Program-made: the position numbers and the translations under genes | Source of the DNA: Myxococcales bacterium | GTDB taxonomy: Bacteria > Myxococcota_A > Polyangia > Palsa-1104 > JAEUJZ01 | Length of the DNA stretch: 64,000 nucleotides | Assembly (NCBI GenBank): GCA_016794465.1 | Contig: JAEUKA010000111.1 | Span: forward strand, 62,001-126,000 | Reading direction: 5' to 3' | In this document: positions 35,442 through 44,260 of the stretch, one piece after another | Layout of the letters: the number at the start of each line of letters is the position of its first letter | Position numbering within the stretch: the stretch's first letter is position 1 | Notes under the pieces: model-generated | Databases searched by the model: none | Told to the model about the DNA's origin: nothing | What the model saw: only the letters and a program-made list of their open reading frames with translations

Positions 35442-36653
35442 TTACAGGCCGTAGCTGGGGTTGGTCTGGTAGCCGCGCGCGCCGAAAGCCATCCGACACT
35501 CTTTGCTGGGTGCGTCACAGGTGAGCGTTCCCGACATTCCGTACGGGTCCACTGCCGAGGTGCAGCCAGCGACGGTACAAGGCTGCGCGCAGTACTGCGC
35601 AGAGTACATTCCTGGATAAGACGCGTTCTTGGTGAACCAAGTGCAGCGATGTCCTGAAGTGGTGCAGTCCGTGTCGCTGCTACAGCCCAAGCGGCAGCGT
35701 GCGCCCGCGCTGTCAGAGCCGTACTTGTAGCAGGACCAGTTGGTGCCGTTACAAGCCCAGCCGTAGCACTCGACCTGACACTTTGAGCTGCCATCGACAT
35801 AGCCCACGCAGGCCTGGCCGATCGGACAGCGGGTCACGTCGCGGTTGCAGCCCGATACACACTTCTTGGTGCCCGCGCTGTCGCAGTACGTCCCGAGAGC
35901 ACAGCTGTCACTGGTGCGGCAGCCATCCTGGCACATCGAGCCCTCGCAGATGCGGCCCGTGTTGCAGCGCGTATCACTGTCGCAGCCGGCGACGCACTTT
36001 TTGCTGGTGGTGTCGCAGACTTGCTCTTTGGGACAGGTGGCGGTCGTGCGGCAGCCAGGGCGGCACATGTTCGATGCGGCGTCGCAGATCTGACCGGCGG
36101 TTGTGCAGTCGCTGTCGGTGCGGCAGCCGCTGGAGCAGGTGTTGGTCGCGGTGTTGCAGATCTTGCCGCCGCCTCCGCAGTCGGCGTCTTTGCGGCAGCC
36201 CTCTACGCAGGTATTTCCCGGGGCTGCGCAGATCTTTCCGGCGCCACACTCCACGTCTTTGCGGCAGCCAGTGCGGCACGCGTTGTTGTCACAGATCTGA
36301 TCTTTGGCACAGGCAGTGTCCATGCGACAGCCGACGAAGCAGGTGCGGCTGTTGGTGTTGCAGATGCGACCGCTGGAGCACTCCATATCGGACGTGCAGC
36401 CCACTTTGCAGGTCGTGGTCGCGAGGTCGCAGTACGTCTCTTTGGGACACGGACAGGAGTTGGGAATCGCGGCACAGGCCCCATCGATACAGACCTGATT
36501 GGCAGCACACCCAGAGCAGTCTTTGGGAGGGATGACGCCACCGTCCGTCGCGACCATCGGGTCTTCAACGGGAGGATCGGGCATCGGCGAAGTACAAGCA
36601 GCAGTGGATAGGTAGACGGCGGCAACGACTAGACAGCGACTCAGCAGCGACAT
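35442..36653 (-). CDS. Cysteine-rich repeat lipoprotein
   Basis: 403 residues from MSLLSRCLVV at 36653; the open frame to 36713 adds 20 residues. Lipobox in STAAC. The body is about nine repeats of roughly 28-32 residues with the pattern G-C-x(5,6)-C-x(4)-I-C-x(6)-C, resembling EB/Dickkopf-like cysteine modules, for example GCRKDVECGAGKICAAPGNTC. A C-terminal part (CYGWACNGTNWSCYKYG) is less regular. Probably exposed on the cell surface and held by many disulfides; function unknown. Confidence 0.8.
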   Translation of the reverse strand: MSLLSRCLVVAAVYLSTAACTSPMPDPPVEDPMVATDGGVIPPKDCSGCAANQVCIDGACAAIPNSCPCPKETYCDLATTTCKVGCTSDMECSSGRICNTNSRTCFVGCRMDTACAKDQICDNNACRTGCRKDVECGAGKICAAPGNTCVEGCRKDADCGGGGKICNTATNTCSSGCRTDSDCTTAGQICDAASNMCRPGCRTTATCPKEQVCDTTSKKCVAGCDSDTRCNTGRICEGSMCQDGCRTSDSCALGTYCDSAGTKKCVSGCNRDVTRCPIGQACVGYVDGSSKCQVECYGWACNGTNWSCYKYGSDSAGARCRLGCSSDTDCTTSGHRCTWFTKNASYPGMYSAQYCAQPCTVAGCTSAVDPYGMSGTLTCDAPSKECRMAFGARGYQTNPSYGL

Positions 36654-36763
36654 GGGCTTTCCAACTTTTTGTGAATTTGGCAGGAACATGCCGCGCGGGG
36701 ACGGTGCCGTCAAGCGGGATGGTGGGTTCGTGTGTGCGCGCCGAAGTCTCGACGCGGAATCGA

Positions 36764-39520
36764 TCAGGACTGGGGTGGCGACAAGACGAGGCCGAGGCGG
36801 GCGTAGCGGGTGCCGCTGGGAACAGAGCCGAGGAGCGCCTGGGCCAGCTCGACCGGACGGACGCCGCCTTGGCTGTCGATGCGGACGCGGGCGCGGACCA
36901 CTTCATAGTCGGCGGGCCAGCCCAGCTCACCCCGGACCGATGCCGAGGTCGCTTCATCCAGGTGCTCCGCTGAGAGCAGGAACTGCTGCACATCGACCTG
37001 CTTGCCAGCCGCGCCGTCTTTGCCCGGACGCTCGACGGACAAGGGCCGCGAAGGCCAGCTTGGTACAAGGGCGAGTCCGGCAGCAACCTCGCTTACGGAG
37101 TCGTCTTTCACATTGGGGGAGTTGGGAATCCCAATCGCAAAGTCAGCAGCAGTAATCAGTCGCGACACCGGCTTGTCTTCCGGCTGAAGCTGCGTCACTT
37201 CCTCGACAAGGAAGCCTTCCGGGGCCGCTTCGCGCAGCCGCCGCAGTAGCTCCTCGGCAGAGATGTACTCGCCGCTGTCGGGCAGGTGCTCCAGCCGCAG
37301 ATCCATCACTTCGCCTAGGCTGACCACGCCCAGACCGAGCGCCGGACCGAGCACCATGTCGGGCTTGGGATGAAAGCCTCGGGTATAGATCGGCTCGCAG
37401 CCGGCCCGTCGCAGCATCCGCTGAATCAAGCGCATCGCGTCGAGGTGTCCAATGTAGGCGGCTCGTCCGAGCTTGCGATAGCGGAGCCGATAGCGCTGGC
37501 CGTCCGTCTGCGCAAACGCCGCCTTTTTGCGCGGCTGGCCACGCTCCGACTGCTCTTTGGCCATGTCTTGGTTCGATCGCGGCGCCTCGCCCCGCTTGTC
37601 CGCCCCGAGCTTGCGCAGCGCCACCAGCCGATCTTCCCGCATCTGCGTCAGATCACAGGCCACGCCACAGTCGAAACAGACCAGCTTGCGCCCGTCGGCC
37701 AGCGCGTCTTCCAGGTTGGCGTGATGCAGCAGCGATCCATACGGCTTGCCACACGGCGGCGAGAGCCGATCTTTGAGCGCCTTTTTGTACTCACTGCGCA
37801 GGAAGTTTTCTTCGAGCCCGATGTCAATGTGATCCCACGGCAGCCGCGCGGTCAGCGGCAGCGTCATCAAGTACGGCTCGGGATCAATGCCCACCTCGGC
37901 AATCGCCTTCTGCCAGATCTCGATGTCGAACTGCTCGTCCCAGCTGTCGAACCGCGCCCCGTTGCGATGGGCCAGCTCAATCACATCGGCGAGCCGCCTG
38001 TCTCCGCGCGAAAACAGACCTTCCAGCCATGACATCTGCTTGTCGTGATACTTGAACTCGATTCGCTCGCGCCGAGCCAGCTCCCGCAGCAGGTATTGCT
38101 TGCGCTGTAGCTCGGCCAGGCTGTCTTGACTGCACCACTGAAACGGAGTGTGCGGCTTCGGCACGTGATTCGAGACAGACACCGTGACCTCGGCATCGCG
38201 ACGGATGCGCCGACCCAGCCTGCGCAGTCGCACCGCCGTGTCGATGATCCCCGCCACGTCCTCATCGGTTTCCGTCGGCAGACCGATCATGAAGTACAGC
38301 TTCATCCGCGACCAGCCACGCGAGAACACGTTCTCTGCCGAGCGACTGATGTCTTCTTCGGTGATGTTCTTGTTGATGACATCGCGCATCCGCTGGGTGC
38401 CAGCCTCGGGCGCGAAGGTCAGGCCGGTGGCACGCACGCTCGACATCTCATCCAGGATCTCGGGCGACAGGCCGTAGGCACGCAGGGACGACACCGACAG
38501 CGACACCCGCTCTTCACGGAGCCGCCCCATCACCTTCTTCATTAGCGGCAAGATGCACGAGAAGTCCGCCGTCGACAGCGAGGTCAGCGAAGTCTCATCG
38601 TAGCCGCCCTTTTTGATGCTCTGCACCACTGACTCGACGATCGACTCGGGGTCGCGCTCACGCACCGGACGGTAGATCATGCCGGCTTGGCAGAAGCGAC
38701 AGCCCTCGGTGCAGCCGCGCGCAATCTCGATGCTGGCGCGATCGAAGATGGCCTCGGCATACGGAACCGGCGTGTCGGAAGGGAACGGAAACTCGTTCAA
38801 GTTGGGGACATAGACCCGGCAGACGCGCTCGGGAACGCGGGGATCGAGGGGCTTGTCGACCACCTGCCGACCCGTTTCGTCATCGATCCGCAGCGAGTAC
38901 AGCGACGGCACATACAGGTAGCCCCGCTGCGCCAGCCGGATCAGTCGCTCTTGGCGAGGCAGACCTTCCCGCTTCATTCGCGTCCAGTCGAGCAGCACGT
39001 CCGGCAGCATCTGCTCCGCTTCGCCAATCAGGATGCAGTCGAAGAACGGCGCCACCGGCTCGGGATGGGTCGCCACCGGCCCACCCCCGAGGATGAGTGG
39101 ATGGTCTTCGCCGCGATCGACGCTGCGCAGCGGAACTCCGCTCAGGTCCAGCAGCGTCAGGCAGTTGGTATAGGTCAGCTCGTACTGTAGCGACATCCCG
39201 ATGACATCGAAGTCACGCAGCGGGCGCGCCGACTCCAGCGACATCAGTGGCAGCGAGCGCTGGCGCAGCTGTCGCTCCATGTCCACCCACGGCGTAAACG
39301 TCCGCTCGCACAAGATGCGCGGACTGCGGTTCAGCAGCGAGTACAGGATCTTGGTCCCCAGGTGGGACATCCCGATCTCATAGACATCGGGGAAGGCCAG
39401 CACGACCCGAACATCGACGCTGTCGAAGTCCTTGCGCACCGACTGGTACTCACCTCCCAAGTAGCGGGCCGGCTTATCGACAAGCGAGATGAACTCTGAG
39501 TACGGATGTTCAAGGAGCAT
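36764..39520 (-). CDS. B12-binding-like / radical SAM protein of the TIGR03960 type with C-terminal TIGR03936 domain
   Basis: 918 residues. An N-terminal B12-binding-like Rossmann domain (VVLAFPDVYEIGMSHLGTKILYSLLN) is followed by the radical-SAM cluster motif CTEGCRFCQAG (about residue 275). A TIM-barrel follows with KLYFMIGLPTETDEDV, and a C-terminal domain (~residues 700-915) starts YRLRYRKLGRAAYIGHLDAMRLIQRMLRRAG. Enzymes of this type are widespread and highly conserved but their substrate is not established. No translated partner is seen here, although in many genomes such genes sit near ribosomal protein or RNase G genes. Confidence 0.9.
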   Translation of the reverse strand: MLLEHPYSEFISLVDKPARYLGGEYQSVRKDFDSVDVRVVLAFPDVYEIGMSHLGTKILYSLLNRSPRILCERTFTPWVDMERQLRQRSLPLMSLESARPLRDFDVIGMSLQYELTYTNCLTLLDLSGVPLRSVDRGEDHPLILGGGPVATHPEPVAPFFDCILIGEAEQMLPDVLLDWTRMKREGLPRQERLIRLAQRGYLYVPSLYSLRIDDETGRQVVDKPLDPRVPERVCRVYVPNLNEFPFPSDTPVPYAEAIFDRASIEIARGCTEGCRFCQAGMIYRPVRERDPESIVESVVQSIKKGGYDETSLTSLSTADFSCILPLMKKVMGRLREERVSLSVSSLRAYGLSPEILDEMSSVRATGLTFAPEAGTQRMRDVINKNITEEDISRSAENVFSRGWSRMKLYFMIGLPTETDEDVAGIIDTAVRLRRLGRRIRRDAEVTVSVSNHVPKPHTPFQWCSQDSLAELQRKQYLLRELARRERIEFKYHDKQMSWLEGLFSRGDRRLADVIELAHRNGARFDSWDEQFDIEIWQKAIAEVGIDPEPYLMTLPLTARLPWDHIDIGLEENFLRSEYKKALKDRLSPPCGKPYGSLLHHANLEDALADGRKLVCFDCGVACDLTQMREDRLVALRKLGADKRGEAPRSNQDMAKEQSERGQPRKKAAFAQTDGQRYRLRYRKLGRAAYIGHLDAMRLIQRMLRRAGCEPIYTRGFHPKPDMVLGPALGLGVVSLGEVMDLRLEHLPDSGEYISAEELLRRLREAAPEGFLVEEVTQLQPEDKPVSRLITAADFAIGIPNSPNVKDDSVSEVAAGLALVPSWPSRPLSVERPGKDGAAGKQVDVQQFLLSAEHLDEATSASVRGELGWPADYEVVRARVRIDSQGGVRPVELAQALLGSVPSGTRYARLGLVLSPPQS

Positions 39521-39589
39521 CGTCGGGGGTGTATCTACTATCTAACGTAAGGTCAAGTTTGGGCGATGGATGACCGCGAGCGGTGGCCG

Positions 39590-40201
39590 CTAGGGCGATG
39601 GACTTGGCAGCTCGGGCGCGCAGCAGCCGTGGAAGCCCTTCTGACCTGGCATCGGGTGGGGTGCGACGATCGATGGCTCTGCCTCGACCAGCCCTTGTAA
39701 GGTAGCCAGGTTCGCCGTCATCGCTCGCTCGACATCACGCACAAACAGCGGCGACAGCAGGCGGACGAACAGGTCTTTGTAGTGGGACGACGAGCGCTGC
39801 GTGAGCAGGGTCTTGCCCTCGTGCTCGGCGAGCGTGTACTCGATCTCATCGGTGAACTCGGAGTTTTCCAGGCGCAGCTTGAGCAGCGTCGGCGGCTGGA
39901 CCGCGAGCAGCTCACTGGTGACCTCTGTGCGGTGTCCGTCGAAGACCACCACCACTTGGGCTCGCTGGCCGACCGCCAGCAGCTCGCTGTCCGGCTTGAA
40001 CGACTCCATCCCGCGAATCCACTTGAGCAGGCGCGGTCCCTCGGTGAGCCAGGGATAGATCACACTCGCCGGACGCCCAAGCTCGACCTGCGCTTCGACC
40101 CGCGACACCTGACGACCGCCTCCCAGGATCAGCATCACGGCCACAAACGCGATGAGCAGCAGCCCCACCGCCGCACCGAGCCGAACCAGCCACTTGATCA
40201 T
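39590..40201 (-). CDS. Membrane-anchored SRPBCC (START-like) domain protein
   Basis: 203 residues. An N-terminal helix (LVRLGAAVGLLLIAFVAVMLIL) is followed by a polyketide-cyclase/SRPBCC domain (VEAQVELGRPASVIYPWLTEGPRLLKWIRGMESFKP), which forms a hydrophobic ligand pocket. The ligand is unknown. It probably sits on the outside of the cytoplasmic membrane. Confidence 0.72.
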   Translation of the reverse strand: MIKWLVRLGAAVGLLLIAFVAVMLILGGGRQVSRVEAQVELGRPASVIYPWLTEGPRLLKWIRGMESFKPDSELLAVGQRAQVVVVFDGHRTEVTSELLAVQPPTLLKLRLENSEFTDEIEYTLAEHEGKTLLTQRSSSHYKDLFVRLLSPLFVRDVERAMTANLATLQGLVEAEPSIVAPHPMPGQKGFHGCCAPELPSPSP

Positions 40202-40404
40202 GATCTCTCCTTACGTTCGCAGGGTCTGCGTCTTCTGAGTCCGAGGATGTGTGCGAATGTGCCGGCGGCCTGGCCGCGCAGCAGGTAGTAGCGGGGCGTG
40301 TATAGCGAACGAGTCTTGCAGTCAAGGTTGGCTTTACCGGTGACTCGGAATCGCGATACCCTGGAAATGAAACGCAATCTGACCCATTGGGAAGGACACG
40401 GTAC

Positions 40405-40545
40405 ATGCCTGATCAACCAGTTGAGAGTGAGATTCCCCCCGAAGCCACTGCCCAGGTCGATGAGTCGCGGGGCAAAGACAGTGATCCCAACCCCAACGCC
40501 GATGAACAGAGCGATCCCGGCGGCGAGCTACAGCAGCGAGCGTAG
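40405..40545 (+). CDS. Possible small acidic protein, 46 residues
   Basis: An ATG at 40405 with GGAAGGA about nine bases upstream opens a 46-codon frame ending TAG at 40543-40545. The product begins MPDQPVESEIPPEATAQVDES and is rich in Asp, Glu, Pro and Gly; it has no hydrophobic segment. The frame is short and the codon use ordinary, so it may be real or chance. It ends just before the 43-base tandem repeat. Confidence 0.35.
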   Translation: MPDQPVESEIPPEATAQVDESRGKDSDPNPNADEQSDPGGELQQRA

Positions 40546-40557
40546 GTCTGCGAGGCC

Positions 40558-40658
40558 GGAAGCGGCTTCCGGAAGTGAAGTCATGGCTGGAAGTGGGGTA
40601 GGAAGCGGCTTCCGGAAGTGAAGTCATGGCTGGAAGTGGGGTAGGAAGCGGCTTCCGG
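40558..40658 (+). repeat. 43-base tandem repeat with a strong hairpin in each unit
   Basis: Two full 43-base units (from 40558 and 40601) and a 15-base partial third (40644-40658). Each starts with the palindrome GGAAGC-G-GCTTCC, extended to CCGGAAGC-G-GCTTCCGG in the first copy (40556-40572). The remainder of the unit reads GAAGTGAAGTCATGGCTGG and so on, with no variation between copies that I can see. It lies between the small acidic ORF and the VWA lipoprotein gene. Confidence 0.88.
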
Positions 40659-40772
40659 TAGAAAAGTGATCCTCCGGGGTGGATTTGTGAATTTGTAGGT
40701 TTCCTCAGTACCTGTCAGGGGTTAGCTTGTAGAGGAAGCACTACCGATTCCTATCCGCAAAGGAGAGCGATC

Positions 40773-42587
40773 ATGCTGTTTCGTCGACCAGCTTTGTCGT
40801 CGCAGTCCCGCTTGCTGTGCGGGTCCGCGCTGGCGCTCCTGCTGGGCCTGTCTGTGACCCACTGTGGCGCGGTGTTGCTGGGGGATGAGGAGGACGGCCA
40901 GGACCTCGGCCCCGAGCAGCCGAAGCAGCTGCGGTATCTGTCGGTGACACCCGACAACGAGGTGCTCCAGGTCGATCTCAATCAGACGCAGCAGCGGACG
41001 TTCAAGGTCGTCGCCCACTACAGCAACTCGACGACGGCGGATGTCTCGGATCAGGCCACGGTGACGCTGGTCAACGCCGGGATTGGGGCGCTCAGCGGGC
41101 TGACGTTTACCTCGGCAGCGAGTCCGGTGGCCAAGGTCGGCTTCTCGAAGGTAGAGGCCAGCTACACCGAAAATGGCCAGACCGCGCTGGGGTACGCGAA
41201 CCTGACCGTGGTGTGGCTGCGGCTGACCGGGACGGCGACCGACTTCTTCTTCAAGCTGCCGTATATGGGCGGGTCGCAAGATCAGCCGCTGCAGTTTGGT
41301 ACCAAGGTGCAGTCGCTCGACTCGTTCTTCGCGGTGGATACCACGGGCAGCATGGGGCCAGAGATCCAGGCGCTGAAGAACAGCCTGACCAACACCATCA
41401 TCCCCGGGGTCAAGGCGGCTGCGGCCAAAGATGCGCAGTTTGGTGTGGCGGCGGTGGATGACTTCCCGGTCAGTCCGTACGGCACGCCGAACTACTACAT
41501 GGGCATTGATGATCAGCCGCTGATCTTGCTGTCGGGCATTACGGCGGATGTGACGGCGGCGCAGAGTGCGGTGGCGCGGCTCCTCAACGGCAGCAGTCCG
41601 CGTGGCGCTGGCGCCGATCTGCCCGAGGGACAGATGGAGGCGCTGTATCAGCTAGCCACCGGCGCGGGCAACGTCATCCCCGGAGTGGTCAATGTCCCAG
41701 CCAACCGCAGCGGCATTGGTGGGGCCGGCTTCCGCAAGGGCGCGCTGCCGGTCATCACGATGATCACGGACGCAGTGTTTCACACCAAAGGTGAGGGCGC
41801 GGTGCCGTGCTCGTACTCCGATGCAGGAGGCAGTCATCCGGTGGCCAGTGACTATGCGGGCGCGGTGGCTGCGGCGGCTCATACCCGGGCCGAGACACAT
41901 GCGGCGCTGAACAACATCTGCGCCAAGGTCATCGGTGTCTCGGCGCTGCGGACGAACCTTGGGTCAACGTACAATCCAAGTGGCGTCTGCGCGGGAACTG
42001 CGGATCTCATTGCCGCAGCGAGAGCGACCGGCGCAGTGGTTCTACCGTCGGCCTGGGATGTGGGCGGGCGTCCTGGCGGGTGTGGCGCGGGGCTGTGCTG
42101 CACGGGGCTTGGCGGAGCGGGAGAAGCGACAGATGCCAGTGGTGAGTGTCCGCTGGTGTTCAAGGTCCCGCAGGATGGCTCGGGTCTGGGGGCGCAAGTG
42201 ACGGCGGGCATTACCCAGGTGGCGCGGTTCTCGAAGTTTAACGTGACGACGCAGACGACGGGGAATCCGATCGGTGACATGGGCGAAGCGCTGCCGGCAG
42301 GGAAGACCACAGCGGACTTCTTGACCTCGATTGTTCCCAAAGATGCGATGGCGCCGCCGGCCCCGCCGATCCTTCCGGCGCCGGTGATTGCCGGCAGTGC
42401 CTTCACCAAGGTCTATCCGGGCAGCCTGGTTCGATTTACGGTGACGGCAACCAACACGATGGTCGAGTCGAGCAGCATCCCGCAGGTGTTCCGCGCCAAG
42501 ATCAAGGTCCTGGCCGGGGGCTGCACGGATCTCGATGAGCGTGAAGTGATCATCTTGGTGCCGCCAAAGGCGCCCGTGGTTGGGTAG
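40773..42587 (+). CDS. VWA-domain lipoprotein
   Basis: 604 residues. The signal ends in a lipobox (VTHC). Residues ~50-145 look like a bacterial Ig-like beta domain (LRYLSVTPDNEVLQVDLNQTQQRTFKVVAHY). A VWA domain then carries a MIDAS-like FFAVDTTGSMGPEIQALKNSL (the usual DxSxS is DxTxS) and a later TMITDAVFHTKGEG. C-terminal ~70 residues are Pro-rich beta sequence. Such proteins mediate adhesion or metal-dependent ligand binding at the cell surface. Confidence 0.85.
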   Translation: MLFRRPALSSQSRLLCGSALALLLGLSVTHCGAVLLGDEEDGQDLGPEQPKQLRYLSVTPDNEVLQVDLNQTQQRTFKVVAHYSNSTTADVSDQATVTLVNAGIGALSGLTFTSAASPVAKVGFSKVEASYTENGQTALGYANLTVVWLRLTGTATDFFFKLPYMGGSQDQPLQFGTKVQSLDSFFAVDTTGSMGPEIQALKNSLTNTIIPGVKAAAAKDAQFGVAAVDDFPVSPYGTPNYYMGIDDQPLILLSGITADVTAAQSAVARLLNGSSPRGAGADLPEGQMEALYQLATGAGNVIPGVVNVPANRSGIGGAGFRKGALPVITMITDAVFHTKGEGAVPCSYSDAGGSHPVASDYAGAVAAAAHTRAETHAALNNICAKVIGVSALRTNLGSTYNPSGVCAGTADLIAAARATGAVVLPSAWDVGGRPGGCGAGLCCTGLGGAGEATDASGECPLVFKVPQDGSGLGAQVTAGITQVARFSKFNVTTQTTGNPIGDMGEALPAGKTTADFLTSIVPKDAMAPPAPPILPAPVIAGSAFTKVYPGSLVRFTVTATNTMVESSSIPQVFRAKIKVLAGGCTDLDEREVIILVPPKAPVVG

Positions 42588-42621
42588 CTGCGGCTGCCTG
42601 GCGTGTTATGCGTAGCGGACC

Positions 42622-43758
42622 ATGAGAGCGCCGACCTGTAAGACGCTGCGCTGTCACGCTACTGCGCGCTCGCTGCCTACCTGGGACTCGACGATCGAGG
42701 CGGTGACGCACCTGGGCTTTGTGCAAGCAGACCCGATTCGTGCGCCGGCCCGAGCCCAAGATCTGATCCTGCGGCAGCGGGTGAAGGACTATCGAGTGGG
42801 GGATCTCGAGCGGCAGTATCCGCAGCTTCCGCTGTGGGAGGACATGCTGCACGTCTACGGCTTTCTGCCGCAGCAGCATGTGCCGCTGCTCCATCCGCGA
42901 CAGCTCAGCACTCACTGGTCGGAGTTCCTTTCGGGACGCGCTGCGCTGCGCAAGTCGGTGCTGGGGCTGGTGCAACAGCTCGGTACGGCTCACCCGCGTG
43001 AGGTCGAGAAGGAGCTGGGCGGCGCGACCTGCGAGAGCGGCTGGGGTCAGCGTACTTCAGAGACGAGGATGATGTTGGAGGTGCTGCACCTGACCGGTCT
43101 GCTGCGGGTGGCGCGGCGTGAGTCGGGACAGCGTGTCTATGCCTGTGTCTCGACGGACGAGCGGCTGCGTCCACTGATGGCGTGGGCGCGGGCGGAAGGA
43201 CTGTGTCGGCTGCTTGTCTCGCTGTATGCCCCGATGCCGGCGCGGAGTCTGCGGCAAGTGCTGGGGGCGGTGCGGGGGCCGGTGACCGCGACTCCCAAAG
43301 CTGCGCTGGAGCGACTCTGTAAGAAGGGAGAGCTGCGCTGTGAGCGGATCGATGGCGAGGAGTGGATCTGGCCGGAGGCGGAGACGGCGGCGCTCCTTGT
43401 CGCCGATGCGGAGGAGGCGCGGGTGCGGCTGCTGGCTCCGTTTGATCCGGTGGTGTGGGATCGGCGACGGTTTGCGCTGCTGTGGGGCTGGGAGTATCGC
43501 TTCGAGGCGTACACCCCTGCGGCCAAGCGGCAGCTCGGCTACTACGCGCTGCCGCTTCTCTATCGGGCGCAGGTGATTGGCTGGGCCAACCTGCAGGTCC
43601 GCGAGGGCACGCTGGCTGCCGAGCTGGGCTTTGTCGGGACGCAGCCTCGGGAAGCGGCGTTTCGGCGTGGCCTAGAGCAGGAGCTGGCGGCACTACAGGA
43701 CTTCCTACAGAGCCCGCAAGAGAATCGGGACCGCGAGACAGAGCCCGGCGCGGCGTAG
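42622..43758 (+). CDS. YcaQ/AlkX-like winged-helix DNA glycosylase-family protein
   Basis: 378 residues. The pattern HLGFVQADPIRAPARAQDLILRQRV is the family signature (QxD in the position of the catalytic Gln-x-Asp/Gln pair). It is followed by WEDMLHVYGFLPQQHVPLL and the C-terminal LLAPFDPVVWDRRR. E. coli YcaQ/AlkX removes crosslinked or bulky adducts from DNA and related proteins resist DNA-damaging natural products. The neighbouring biosynthetic locus makes a self-resistance role worth noting, but this is inference, and the gene is divided from the locus by 500 bases. Confidence 0.85.
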   Translation: MRAPTCKTLRCHATARSLPTWDSTIEAVTHLGFVQADPIRAPARAQDLILRQRVKDYRVGDLERQYPQLPLWEDMLHVYGFLPQQHVPLLHPRQLSTHWSEFLSGRAALRKSVLGLVQQLGTAHPREVEKELGGATCESGWGQRTSETRMMLEVLHLTGLLRVARRESGQRVYACVSTDERLRPLMAWARAEGLCRLLVSLYAPMPARSLRQVLGAVRGPVTATPKAALERLCKKGELRCERIDGEEWIWPEAETAALLVADAEEARVRLLAPFDPVVWDRRRFALLWGWEYRFEAYTPAAKRQLGYYALPLLYRAQVIGWANLQVREGTLAAELGFVGTQPREAAFRRGLEQELAALQDFLQSPQENRDRETEPGAA

Positions 43759-43902
43759 ATCCACACAGGCGTAGGCGGGTTATGAAGAGAGTCGGGTAGT
43801 GAGTCCTGTTCAGGGGCCGCTTTGTCGAATAACGGCTATCGGAACGGATATCGCAAAAATACTCTCAAAAAGAATCATCTGTCATGAAGACAGGCTGGTT
43901 CG

Positions 43903-43924
43903 TTTTGTGATTTATGTCACAAAA
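43903..43924. promoter_or_regulatory. Perfect CRP/FNR-family palindrome
   Basis: TTTTGTGA, six spacer bases (TTTATG), then TCACAAAA. The two eight-base half-sites are perfect inverted copies and contain the TGTGA-N6-TCACA core of CRP-family operators. It is 336 bases upstream of the binding-protein start codon; a TATACA at 43989 would put it near -88. The likely regulator (a Crp/Fnr homologue) is not in the window. Confidence 0.7.
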
Positions 43925-44121
43925 GACAAAATAGAGTCGCGCACGTGTAAGGTCATCTATGCAAAACAGGGCTGCTAAGTGACTGTAGTATACATAGACC
44001 TCCAAACACAGATATGAGAATGTAGCCAGCATATTTTTTCACATTTCTGTTGTCAGAGGGTTACCGGGGGACATACTTCTATTCAAGGGGCAGGACAAGT
44101 AGGGGGCCGGTGTTCTAGGAA

Positions 44122-44191
44122 GGTCCGGGCAGCAGCGGTGCGTCCGCTGTCGGACCGCCAAAGCCAGACCCTTGCGCGGTAGAGGCTGCCC
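44122..44191 (+). ncRNA. Candidate structured RNA leader, unclassified
   Basis: Two alternative nested structures are visible. One is GGTCCG (44122-44127) with CGGACC (44151-44156), enclosing CAGCGG-TGCGT-CCGCTG (44133-44149). The other closes a three-way junction with GGGCAGC (44127-44133) and GCTGCCC (44185-44191), keeping the CAGCGG hairpin and adding ACCGC (44154-44158) with GCGGT (44176-44180). The two outer pairings exclude each other, as in a switch. It ends 69 bases before the binding-protein start. No T-run follows, and no known riboswitch class fits. Confidence 0.4.
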
Positions 44192-44260
44192 CGTCGGCAA
44201 CGATCACTATATCGACAGTGTTTGAACCACATGTTGCGTTATACGCAAAAGGAGTCTTTG

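Larger units (their letters stand above)
43759..44260. other. 500-base non-coding leader of the NRPS locus
   Basis: No gene recognised. The first ~300 bases are visibly AT-richer than the flanks and hold a perfect CRP-type palindrome (43903-43924). A possible -10 box TATACA lies at 43989-43994 with no clear -35. The last ~140 bases are GC-rich and hold the candidate structured RNA (44122-44191). The region begins just after the YcaQ-like gene and ends at the SD of the binding-protein gene. Confidence 0.7.

Noticed and set aside
40558..40658. CRISPR-like repeat
   Set aside because: Units are contiguous with no variable spacers and no cas genes are near.
43879..43893. Small CTGTC-ATGAA-GACAG hairpin near the CRP-like site
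   Set aside because: Only five pairs and no neighbouring signal; not distinguishable from chance.
44122..44200. c-di-GMP (GEMM) riboswitch
   Set aside because: It lacks the conserved GGGCAAAC stretch, its GCCAAAGCC has an extra base in the conserved core, and the hairpin loop is TGCGT rather than a GNRA tetraloop.
44101..44260. tRNA or tmRNA gene
   Set aside because: No acceptor stem with CCA-type end and no T-loop GTTCGA pattern.
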